Positions 46,400 through 56,963 of a stretch of 64,000 bases of DNA are shown one piece after another. The notes under the pieces were generated by a model. It was not told the DNA's origin. It saw nothing but the letters and a program-made list of their open reading frames with translations, and ran no database searches. Location: NCBI GenBank assembly GCA_025738555.1, contig JAOVFP010000006.1:5518001-5582000 (forward strand), read 5' to 3'. The translations under genes were made by a program, and so were the position numbers. Every line of letters begins with the position of its first letter. Within the stretch, counting starts at the first letter, position 1. Source of the stretch: Cyathus striatus (lineage: Eukaryota; Basidiomycota; Agaricomycetes; Agaricales; Nidulariaceae).

Positions 46400-47275
46400 A
46401 CGAAAGCGGAAGAGTTTCCGGTACCGATAGCCATTGATCTCGCAGGGCAGAAGGATACGAAATAGAATCAGCTGTCGACGAAAATACTTCAGCTGATGAC
46501 CGTAACCCAGTTTTCCAGGCGTACGAAGATATTTCAAAGTGATCGATACCAAAGATGGTGCGATCCTGAGTCGCAACATGATGACGTGGCGTTTCTCGTC
46601 GTGTTTTCGGGTTTTAGAGTCGTCTGATGAGGGCGTGTTAGGTATGCAAAGATATATGCAGGTCGTAGTAGCAAGTAGCTGAAGGTAGAAGCAGTGTGCG
46701 ATAGTGGAGAAGAGGAAGAAGGCAAGTGGTGGGGAGGATGAAAATCTCAGTAAAAACGACGTACGCGAATGACCCGCTTGTCTCATTGTCCAACAGCCCG
46801 TTAGCGCCTTCTTTGTCCGACGTTCGCCAAAACTCTCCCCTTGCCAATCGTCTGCTGTGTTCTTGAAGAGATAAAGTTACTCTAAGCAGAGCTGTGGGTA
46901 GCTATTGTGGTCGGTGGGTCCGTCGCGGGTAAGCGCCCTCAACCGAAACTGAGTTGCGCTTGCGAGCCGAAATCGCAGCGCATCCAACAAGACTAAGCAG
47001 CACCCTACAAAGTAGAAGAAAGAAAGATAACAAGCCAGAGCTCGATGTCGAGCACGATGAGCAACAAGGTTCGACTAGTCACTGTGAGCGGGGATAGAAA
47101 AATTCCCGTCGGTGCATCAAATCCGAGCTGGTGACCACATCAGCTTGACAGCTTGCAACTGCGTATTTTTACTGCTTATTTCATTCCACACTCAGGAAAA
47201 ACTTTATAAGACTTTTCTTCTTCATAATTCCCATTCCACATACCTGTTTCTATTCACAAACGAAACTCAAATACC
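46400..47275 (+). promoter_or_regulatory. duplicated 5' leader of DWK copy 2
   Basis: The region is repeated in inverted orientation at 59787-60785. Shared blocks include CAGCTGTCGACGAAAATACT near 46470, AGAAGAGGAA, GACAAGCGGGTCATTCGCG in reverse complement, and GAGCTGGTGACCACATCAGC at 47127. The last is also present as an orphan at 52198. It presumably holds the promoter and 5' untranslated leader. Confidence 0.7.
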
Positions 47276-50200
47276 ATGCCACGAAAATCAACGAAAAACA
47301 AGGACTCGGTATCCGCTGCACAGAGGAGACGCTCAGGCCGCGTCGCTGGTCCCCTTCCCCCTGTAGCATTGATATCAACCACAGTCTCAGCGTCACCCAG
47401 CCCTTCATTGACATCGCCTTCCGTACCAGTTGCCAATCCAAAAAACATAGACGACATCAACTGGCGTCATCCTGCTGAGCTTGCACAAATCTTCCCCGAG
47501 AAAAACACTCAAGTGGACTTGACACCAATCTTACAATCTCAAGCATACAGCGTCCCAGGACAACCTACCGACCCAAAGGAACTATTCTGTGAAATAACAC
47601 TCGCAGTAGACGGATCGAAGATTATCGTCCCGGTTGGGTATAGGGTGCCCCTCATGTTCTGCGCCAAGTACCTCTGGGAGAGTGTCCGTCTGGTTCTAAC
47701 GAGCGATGATCCGTCCCCGGAGGAGGAGTGGCAGAACTACAAATTCGACTTGGTCAATTTGTCTAGGTTGTGTTTTATGTTCTTGCAGAGTGCACGAACG
47801 GGAATGATTAAAAAGAGAAAAGGGGGGTTGAATGGGAGGTGGCGGAATGGGATGTTTGATAGGGTTTTGACGAGGTATTGGTGGGGATGGATGGTTAATC
47901 GGGAGGAGTTCATACGAGGTTTTTGGATGGAGTTTAAGGAGGAGGAGTATGAGAAGGATGTTTGTCGACGTGGTGAGTTTTTCTCTTTACTCTGGCTTCT
48001 CTTTTTTCGACACGATACATTTATATACTATTCTACACTCGAAATACTAACTAACCCCTCCCACAGATTGGAAAACAATGACTCTAAAAGGACACAACGG
48101 GTTCTACCTCACCCCGACCGAACAACAGAACGGAATCACAGCAGAGCAATTCACAGCAGGCCTCACCCCTATCTACTCGTCCCCCACCCCCTCTCCTTCT
48201 CCCACCACCCCGTCTCCTTCGCTCCCATCGCCACAGCCACAAGCACAGCCACGCATCATTACGTCATACAAATGGGACAACACCACATACGCGCTTGCAA
48301 ACGAGTTAGTGGTCACAGGCACCCATATCTCCTCCGATCCGGTGCATGTTGCGCTTCGGAGGGAGGAGGAAGAGTGGGGGCAGGATGGGTGGGAGGGGGA
48401 AGAGGGACGGAAGAGGAAGCGGATGAAGATGAATGTGGATGTGAAGATGGAGCCGGGGGAGGAGGAGGAGATGGGTGTTGTGATGCGGGAGTTGGGTTTA
48501 GGAGCGGAGGTGGGAGCGGAGGTGATTGTCGTTGGAGATGTGGGTGGCGAGGTGGATAGTGTCGTTGCTGGAGAGGTGGGAGGGAAGGAGGGAGGAGAAG
48601 TGCAAGTCCCACAGACGCCTATACCTCCCAGAGGATTACCTACTCCTCCGCCTACTGGACCACAGAGGAGTCCGCCATCTACCTATCTCCTGACTCCGGA
48701 ATCGTCTTTTATCATATCTCCACTCTCGCCTTCTCCCCAACCATCGCTTAGTGGCGCCGATGTCAATCCATTGTCGATACCCATACCGGGCAGTACTCGG
48801 ACTTCTGGATCAGCGACACTGGAGCCTGAGCAGACGGTGTATAATAATACGGCAAGCGGGGAAGTTGGATATACCGGTTCGAATGAACAGGTGAGACTTG
48901 TTGACACGCAGAAAATGAAGTCGACTCACGCTGCTATTTATAAGGAGTCTGCATCGGGAGAGTCGATACATGGCGATGAAGAACGTGACGTACCGAGCTC
49001 TGTACCAGACTCTACGGAGGTGGTTGTAGCGGAGAAGAGGATAACGCTACCTCTTACGCCTGCTCCGTCTTCTACCCAGATTTCTGAAGTTACGGAAGCG
49101 TCGACGATAGATACCACTCTGGTAGAGACGGGCATGACTGGTGCTCAGTCGTCGAATGCTATTCAACTCCCTGTATCCAATCGGGCCCCACCCGTTAGAA
49201 CGACGCTACCGCTTACCACTGCATCTTGTATCCTCATTTCAGAAGTTTCAGAGTCTACAACGATAGATACAATTGTGGAAGAGGAGGGGATGGCGAAAGC
49301 TCAGTCTTCAACTGTTGTTCAATTCGATCGACTTAATAGGGATACGCTCATTGGTTATACTCCTGCTGTAGAACCACAATCACCTTCGATTGTCGAGAGC
49401 CACCCTTCTCCTGCTCCGGATGGCTTAGAAGCTTGCACGGACAACGATTCAATACCTATTGCGAATTCTTCGCCTCCAAGCCAAGTCGAACAACACCCCG
49501 ATCAGCCCATGGATATTGATATTACTTCAGTGCATGACGCACCTCCCGCTCCTCTTTTCGTAACGTGGCCTGTGGCCGTTGATGAAGGTTCTACTAATGC
49601 AGTGCAGATTGTTATTACCGACGCGGGAGCATCACTACCGTCTACTCCAAACCTATCTGACCGGACTTCTGTCGCTCCTGGACCAGCTGGGTCAAGTAAA
49701 ATGTCACAGATGGCAGCGAACGATTCTATACATGAAGACATATCCACATCCACAGACCCTACACGCATCTCTCTGGTCGCGTCCACCTCCACACTCACCT
49801 CCCAACACGCATCTTCTCTCAAGCCAGAAGTCATAACCCAAGTCCTTAACATTGTTCCAAGTATGCTAACCCAACTTCACTCCCTCCTCGACGTAGCATC
49901 ATTTGAGAATACCCTACTATCGTCGTCTGAAGATAACGAAGCTACTATTGAGAAGATAAAGTCGACTACAGCTTCGCTGTTTACTACCCAGTCGACTTCA
50001 TCAGACAAGCTCGTGTTAAGGCTGATAGAGCGTATGAATGCCCTCGAGAGCGAGGTGAAAATCAACCAAGAGGAGCTGAAACGAAGTCAGGAGGAGAACG
50101 AACGCACTACTTACCAGGTGTTGGAACTAGAAGCACGTTTGAGGGCTTGCGAGAGTCACTCGTCTGAACCTCTGATAGCGCCTAATCATGTACATAACGG

Positions 50201-50354
50201 TATTTCTGCGATGGGGTACTCTACTCCGCTATCGAGGACTAGCAGTATTGATGAGAGTATTCCACTACCTATCAAGTCTCAGAGGAAGCAGATGAATTTG
50301 ATCGCCATGTCACCGTCTAGGCCTCCAAGCACTGATGGGGACGGACTTATATAA
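47276..50354 (+). CDS. DWK-family protein, copy 2
   Basis: Two exons (47276-47972, 48067-50354; 94-bp intron GTGAGT...CACAG) give 994 residues. The N-terminal half is very close to copy 3: MPRKSTKNKDS, NIDDINWRHPAEL, IIVPVGYRVPLMFCAKYLWE, RYWWGWMVNREEFIRGFWME, and after the intron DWKTMTLKGHNGFYLTP. A KRKRMK basic cluster follows. The central part is Ser/Thr/Pro-rich with ~50-residue imperfect repeats (TLPLTPAPSSTQISEV... and TLPLTTASCILISEV...). A C-terminal coiled-coil-like region (LRLIERMNALESEVKINQEE) leads into the conserved KSQRKQMNLIAMSPSRPPS end. It is probably nuclear, by the basic clusters. The function is unrecognised; no catalytic motif is visible. Confidence 0.85.
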
Positions 50355-50439
50355 TTATTTACTTTAGGTTACATGTTATGCATATATAGGTTCATGCTAT
50401 TCTTTTTGGTTAGTACTCATAATTTTCATATCTATTTAA

Positions 50440-50960
50440 CATCACCACTGGAAGATTTCCAATAAACGTTCTGTCGCAGCTGTTATTTCAGAATCGTCTC
50501 CAACATGTTGCAGATCTTTCAACGCTAATATAAATCTTATCGATATCTTGCCCTACCATATTCGCAGCTATGTTGAGTCTTGAAACGACTCTGACAATCC
50601 GTGAAATATTAAGATCGAGAGCGTAAAACATCGGCCGGTGACATGAAATGTCAATGTTCGTCGAATAATTGTATATGTTGAGTATGAAGTGAAAATTCTT
50701 TAGTGATGGCAAAGCACGTTGATCTACGGATAGTATAGTATGGCTCCAATACCCTGGCCTGACAGAATATTGAGTTTTTAAGTTGACATACCACCGCTAA
50801 GGGTTCCACAATAATTGCATCGCGAAGTTGAATGATATTTAAGAGGGTCCTTGTATCTATGTCTGCACAGATAGAAATCGAGATATTCAATCATGTTGGA
50901 CTTTGATAGTTTGCACAAGAAGCCATCTGAGCTTCTGACACTCCTGGCATGGTCTGATTA
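50440..50960 (-). pseudogene. F-box protein with internal deletion
   Basis: Near 50925-50935 on the minus strand it starts ATGGCTTCTTGTGC, then reads CNYCGTLSGG, matching the N-terminus of the 44.09-45.69 kb protein. Shortly after, it jumps to LPSLKNFHFILNIYNYSTN, matching LPSLKKLHLIIDIYEYPTN near that protein's C-terminus. The F-box and about 1.1 kb are deleted. Confidence 0.8.
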
Positions 50961-52160
50961 TATAATTCACCATCCGACTTATAGATGGGTCGGTCAAACC
51001 TATTGACGGGGTCGCAGCGGATCTATAATTAAAATTATTCCCACACCTTGCGTGACCCAAGAATTAGAGCGCCGAGAGACGCTACTTATGTACAATAATA
51101 CCTAGAGCCCACTAACTACTTAGATGTGAGTAAACATTTATGTAAACTAATTGAAATTGAATGTAGAAATATGATGGTAAGAAGCAATAATAGGTTTGAC
51201 ATACATACTTATACTTAGCATAGCACAATTGATGTTGACCCAAGACCTAAAGAGAAGAAGCAGACACATTGGGCAATAACTTTCATGATGAACACGCCAC
51301 ATATCATATGTATCTACAGCACCATCATCATCCATGAAAGACTTTTGTGAACAATTTGTGAATAACTTGAATGGGACGAACAAAGCTGCAATAGCTGCAG
51401 GCTGATTCGAGATTGGCCTGATGCTCTATTGTGTACTGCAAAATCTGATGCAAAATTGGTTGCAAGGTGTTTAGGTTTTGAGGAGGGATAATCGTGAGTA
51501 AAATGCTTTCCTTACATAGATAATTTTTTTACACGGAAATGAATTTTTATCCCATATCGATTTTGCAGTACTGCAATATATCCGTGTGCCAGGAGTGTGA
51601 AGTGCTAAAGCGCTCGAAGTTCGAACGATCTCACTGGTTGTATGAAAGTACGTTTAGGTAATTCCAATGACTTCGGACGTAACGCATACGTACTTATAAA
51701 GAACAAATTTCAAACCAATGACAACGACTTCAGCTATTTATTGTCTTACCGTCCTTTTTTAGGACACCCAAGTGCTCATATATCATATGCCAAATTGAAT
51801 TGCCTTAAACCTTTTTTTTTAAAAAAAAACAATCCATTATTTTATGTCAGTGATGGTGACCCATATGTCTCGACAAACGAGTGTCTACCATGATCTAAGG
51901 TATAGTACTGAGCGCGGTAAGAGTGGGGCCAAATGTAATGTAGGTGGAGGTATGCGGCAGTAAAGTAGAGACCTCGGAGTGACATGTGAGGGTATGTCAC
52001 CAGGAGGGAGCTTAAACCTTAGTTACGTGGTCTATTGATTCGTATGTGTTCATGTAAATCTTGGTATTCTAGATCGATAAGATTAGCTTTCTGGTTGCTA
52101 GGCAGAGGAAGAAATTCCGGTTTTATATATATTTCTTGTGTCACGAGATATTTCACTAGA
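50961..52160. other. intergenic
   Basis: No gene is recognised. It holds a short inverted pair at 51430-51580, and an A/T homopolymer run near 51810-51830. Confidence 0.5.
51430..51580. repeat. 150-bp inverted-repeat mini-element
   Basis: GTACTGCAAAATC (about 51434-51446) and GATTTTGCAGTAC (about 51560-51572) form inverted ends around ~115 bp of non-coding sequence. Confidence 0.4.
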
Positions 52161-52282
52161 GTATTATGGAGTCAATAAAAATTCCTATCGGTGTATCAAT
52201 TCCGAGCTGGTGACCACATCAGCTTGACAGTTTGCTACTGCTTATTTCTACTGCCTTATCTCATTCCACATTTGTTATGAAT
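52161..52282 (+). repeat. orphan fragment of the DWK leader
   Basis: GAGCTGGTGACCACATCAGC, TTGACAGTTTGC and a TCATTCCACA block match the sequence immediately upstream of DWK copies 2 (47097-47210) and 3 (59870-59960). No DWK coding sequence follows. Confidence 0.75.
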
Positions 52283-54107
52283 ATTCAACTATTCTTAGAA
52301 ACTAGTATATTTCCTCGCCTTTTCCACTCATTTCTCCTCTTCTCTTCATTTGTTTGTACTTTGTCCTTTCATTACTTCGCGGCTGTGCCGCTCAATCTGA
52401 TATGATCTCATCGTGAAAACCCCTAAAGAGGAAGAAGTATTAATTTGGAAAGTCCGAGATCACCAAGCGTGGTTAGTTCTGGACTCGCTTAGATGGACCT
52501 TGAAGTATGTACAACATTACTGAACCATTGAGAACGTTCCAGCAATGATAGTAGAATACTAGAGAATGTATTTTATATATCTACGACACTAAAGAAGTAT
52601 TGAGAATACTTTGGAAATAGTAGTACAGAAATGTACATAACATGTCGGTAGATAAGTACATTGAATCAATCCTTTTTTAACCTCTCAAACAGCGTGACTG
52701 TAAGAACCAGACTCGACTTAAGGCTAAGCGCTAAGTCTCGTACTGTTGCTAAAAAGGGTACATACGTATATTACTTATCTACTCGCTACTTAAGTACTAG
52801 ATCCTTGTATCAAGTATTGTCGATTGCTGAATATCAACGGATAGTCCAATCGGCGGTAGCACGTGACTTGTTTCGACACTTGCTCTTGGTTGACCTACTC
52901 TTCGAGAACTCAACTTAACGTACACACTACTACTTATTCATCCCTTCTCCCTTACGTTGTATTCGATTCAAGACTAAATACAACACGGTACGTTTCTATT
53001 TTCATAGGTGTACTTACTCTGTATATTCATAGGAATACACCAACGTTGCAATTCGTTTGCAAATCACAACAACATTCAGGAAAAGCTATCGAAATCTTTT
53101 CCATCCTTCGAAACAGTTTCATAACACAATCACAACTATTGTAGAGCAGGCGTTCGGCCTGCACTATGGAACGGACGATTCTACAAGTTGTAGAATCGTC
53201 CGTTCCATAGCAATGTACTACAAGTTCTGCGAACGCGTTCAGTCACGTGACGTGTTCATGTCATCAAGCTTGAAACAACACATCTACGCTATCGTCTCTG
53301 CCACCTCAACGCGCCCCCCGACGCTCCCCGCCTCTCCCCCTTTTGCCAAAACGCTCACCATTCGAACAACACTAAGAACACCACAGAAATGTTTATAACA
53401 CAGACTCAAGTAACCGAGAGACCGCTCAACAGTGGCACCTCAAGATCTAATCACTTTCATGTCGACATCTCAACATAATCTCTCTCTCTCCTTATCTTTT
53501 AATTCATTTTCTACATTCTATTCCAAACAGACTCGTGTTTTGGCTCCTTGAAACAACTATTCAATTCCTATCTTATCCTTGGCCTTATACTCAGTTTGCT
53601 CTTTTAGGTATATTCTTTCCTTTTCTATTTAAACTGTACATTGCAATCCAGTGAAGTTTACCACCTCGAGCTCCCGTTTAAGCGTTTCATAATCGTTCTC
53701 TCTTGCTGTCTGCATCGTTCTTCAACACTCTACTCGTTCCAACTCGTCGAAACGAACTTCATTCAACCACTCTCGTCCCAGAATTTCAACTCGAAGTTCT
53801 CTTTGTTTTTGCGTCATTCTTTCTCTCAAATACATCGCTAACTACCTTATTCTATCACCTTAGAACCCTTACGCCGGACGGACGCGCCAGCGACTCGCAT
53901 TTCTTTGCTTAGGACCTTCAAATACAAGTTCCCCTCTTCACTATCTTTGCGATTATCAGCAGCCATTTCCATTATTGAAGAGCTTGTTCGCGAGTGGTTG
54001 AAATTTGTGTTGCGTACACGACCAAGACCGCACGACTAAACAACAGAAAATTGAGTTTACTACTGACAAATACGTCCTTGTAACTCAAGATCGATTTACT
54101 CATAATA
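52283..54107. other. intergenic with a 47-bp palindrome
   Basis: No gene is recognised. The open frames at 52661-52918 and 52863-53398 have no family resemblance. The region from 53280 to 53900 is pyrimidine-rich on the plus strand. Confidence 0.5.
53164..53210. repeat. near-perfect 47-bp palindrome
   Basis: Two 23-base arms (CTATGGAACGGACGATTCTA plus CAA, and its exact reverse complement) flank one central base. Immediately left, GCAGGC and GCCTGC (53146-53162) form a second small hairpin. Confidence 0.9.
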
Positions 54108-55430
54108 TTAATTAATGACGTATCCCACTGGTCGATGATCCACAGGTAACTCCGACTGGACACACCGTTCAGATACTGGAGGCTCTGGATTCAGCGATGA
54201 AGAGTTCGTCGCTCCAGACATGCCATATGTAAGGACAGAAGTGAACTGAGGATATAGCTCGGAACGTGATGGAAGGCGTGCGCGTACTCCAAGACGTTGC
54301 ATGTTTAGAACAATTCTACAAACCTGATAACATAACGTTATTGTCAGATACAGAGACCACGAATGTTACTGGTGGGCACATACAGCGGCTGGCACAATCG
54401 ATATTACCCAACTAGTTTATTACGTGTCAGTGAACAATGAGCAGTGAGCAAGAAGTGGACAACAGGCGAAAATTACTTACAAAAGCGCTATATATTCGTG
54501 TATTGGATTGCTAAAGTAGGATAATAGTACAATCGATATGCCCCAGGATACTGAAGTTCATAATTTAAAACCATCGGGTGAAAAACAAGGGTCATGCCAT
54601 ACGTACCAAGAATAACGGTAAGTACAATATCATCCTTCACAAGCCTATATACTATAGGAATGTGACCCCAGCCAGCTTTCCTTCCCATTATATATTTTGT
54701 AATTGTTAATCCCAGAATTATTAAAAAGGGGCCTATGGAAATCACCCTTTACAAAAGTTATTATAGTCAACAATCAATGATATGGTTGGACGAACGCAAA
54801 AATAACAGATTCTTTTCCTCCAGTGTTTGTTACACACATTACAGCTCCTTCAGTTGGTGCCGAGAAGTATATTTTTATCATCATAACTGTAATTTGAACG
54901 AGCAGGACCAATACCATGCCTATCGCCACTCTTTTATCGCAGAAATATAGGGCGTAGACTGTAAGCTATTGTTAAAGAGAAATTTTGTACGAAATAATGC
55001 TCAACAAACCACGAGTCATCAGAAGAACCTGGGCACAAAGCAACGAAAGTGCACAGAATGTTCTTTGAGATCCGAACAATACGCGACAATGCGATGACTC
55101 CACAGGTTTAGCCGACAATTCGAGGGAGAAGTTAAGAGCAACTATTCGACTAGAAGGCACAAATGAACATCCAGTCGGTATTATTTTTGATATATGTTAG
55201 AGGCAAAATAAAGTCACCTTATTGAACCAATGGAAAAATATCTTGTGATTATGAAGACCCATTTTGTCGGTGAAAATCGTGGCAAACTTAAAGTTACAAT
55301 GAATTTGAGCCTGTACACTCGAATCAAGCTTTAGGAGTACATACCGCCAAATGTAACGGACTTCATCATCGAGTGTTATGATGACGTCCCATAATATAAA
55401 AGTCGTGGAAGCGACTAGTAATCATACAAT
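54108..55430 (-). CDS. DUF6533-type membrane protein
   Basis: Several minus-strand exons are clear. About 55420-55340 encodes ASTTFILWDVIITLDDEVRY then IW, the hallmark start of DUF6533 (TM helix, then LTLDDEV.YIW). About 55110-55010 encodes a helix ending AQVLLMTR, joined across an intron to VYALYFCDKRVAIGMVLVLL at about 54950. About 54745-54520 encodes two more helices (GPFLIILGLTITKYIMG, DIVLTVILGTYGMTLVF). The last exon, 54323-54108, reads VCRIVLNMQRLG and a Ser-rich cytoplasmic tail. The first exon and the donor before the last exon could not be fixed, and a stop lies just upstream of ASTTF, so the 5' end is uncertain and the gene may be damaged. The function of this mushroom-specific family is unknown. 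Confidence 0.65.
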
Positions 55431-56599
55431 AAGTATGATAGCTAAGATTATAGTATCACATTTAAATCCATACGAACGTAGCCAGGATTTCATATACTGG
55501 AATAGTATAAGCGTTTCCTCAGTAGTTACTTGGTCTACGTGAGAGTATCTTGAATCGATCATTGTTTACCGTGTCGAGGTTTGGCAGCACAGAAATGAGG
55601 GCAAGAGAAGAAAGATTACATGTATTGGCTTTGCATGGCGGTGGTATAAGTAAGAAAGTACGTGCTTATGTTGTTGTCCTCGCGGTCGGACGACGCACTT
55701 TGATCCTGCAGCTAATGAATTGCAAACGTAGAAGACGATGGCGAGCTTGGGAAACGATTGACAATTGTATTCAGTCGTCCTTTTGGGATGTGGCAACCCT
55801 GAAGACTGAATTGATTGTTCAACGTATTACAAAACTTGCGTCAGTGCTCGGCTTATCTATTCCGAACCAAGCCTTTCAAAGTTCAGACTCCGACAGATGC
55901 CCTGGCCGGCCCTAGCCTTTCATCCTCTATTAGTCCTCGAGAAAGTGACGGTTGCTGATCATCTCAGACGCTAAGTATTGACTGCCAGCCATATGTTTGT
56001 ATATTAAGAAGCGCTGTACGTACGCGACGGGAGAAATATGTACGAACTAATATATAATGCTTGTCAGCCTTGTGCACTGGACCTGACTGGACCTGTACTG
56101 GACCGTTCTGTTACCTGTACGTCGGTATTCAGGAAATGCCGGGGACTGGTAACCACTGATTGTATTCGTTTTAACTGAGACTGGATGACTACCTGCAAGG
56201 ATTTGACGACGCCAGACGTCACCAGATTTTTAAACTCCGCCTAATGGCCTATTTTCTGCAAGTAGCATCAGACCGTAAGGATGTCGTCGTAGGTGCTAGA
56301 CTTGCTGTCAGAAAATGAAAACATAAGCAAGAATTGTGGGTCGCGGTGCCTTTGAGTACGTAATAAATCTAGGAAAACCACGTGAAAAAACCATCTAGAC
56401 ACGTTTAGCGAGGTTTAGAGACGGTTTTTCAGTCTGGCAGAGGTGGGGGCCTCTCCAGAATTTTCAGTCTGGCGAAATCTAACGTTGATTCACCCCCGGC
56501 ATCTCGGCAGATCTCAGTCTGGCGATGCCAGAAATCATCTGACGACTTCAGATCCTTACGGGAAGTCTCCCACTAAACCGTGTTCTCGGACATCGGAGA
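55431..56599. other. intergenic
   Basis: A 121-aa open frame at 55550-55915 (plus) has no family resemblance. A possible mini-element at 56268-56565 has inverted CCGTAAGGAT...CGTCG ends and three TCAGTCTGGC repeats. Confidence 0.5.
56268..56565. repeat. putative mini-element with TCAGTCTGGC repeats
   Basis: CCGTAAGGATGTCGTCG on the left pairs with TGACGAC...ATCCTTACGG on the right. TCAGTCTGGC occurs at about 56430, 56466 and 56515. Confidence 0.4.
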
Positions 56600-56629
56600 G
56601 CCCGATGAATCATTGAATCATAAATACAT

Positions 56630-56870
56630 TCTAGCGTTATTAAGGAAAATTCACTTGATTATCAACATATACGAATCTCTAACGAACATTTTCATGTAAC
56701 TGGTCGATATGTTGCGCTCTCGATCTTACACATCGACAGATTGTAAAAGACTGAAGACTTTCAACACCACTGCGAAAATGATATGGTCCCTTTTCTCGTT
56801 GAAATACCTGGAATAACTTGGAGAGGAGTGTGGAATAAAAGTTGCGGCAGAACGTTGGAAATAATTTAGT
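56630..56870 (+). pseudogene. F-box protein C-terminal fragment
   Basis: The reverse complement of the end of the 44.09-45.69 kb F-box gene is recognisable here: the block around the (A/C)GATCGAGAGCGCAA(C/A)ATATCGA string and the TTCGTTRGAKATTCGTATATG string. Only the last ~80 codons are represented, with many changes. Confidence 0.65.
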
Positions 56871-56963
56871 GCTTATCTTAAATAGATACTAAAATTATGA
56901 GTACTAACCAAAAAGAATAGCATGGACCTATATACGGATAACATGTAACTTAAAAGCAAATAC

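Larger units (their letters stand above)
46400..50960 (+). repeat. inverted segmental duplication, left inner arm
   Basis: It contains the leader, DWK copy 2 and a downstream F-box pseudogene. The same order is found in reverse at 56600-60785. The outer flanks (42.8-43.8 and 61.6-62.65 kb) are also inverted copies of each other, so the duplicated block was originally larger; the intact F-box gene at 44.1-45.7 kb has no counterpart on the right. Confidence 0.75.

Noticed and set aside
55550..55915. 121-aa plus-strand open frame
   Set aside because: Basic, mixed composition with no recognised motif; it lies upstream of the minus-strand membrane-protein gene and is probably chance.
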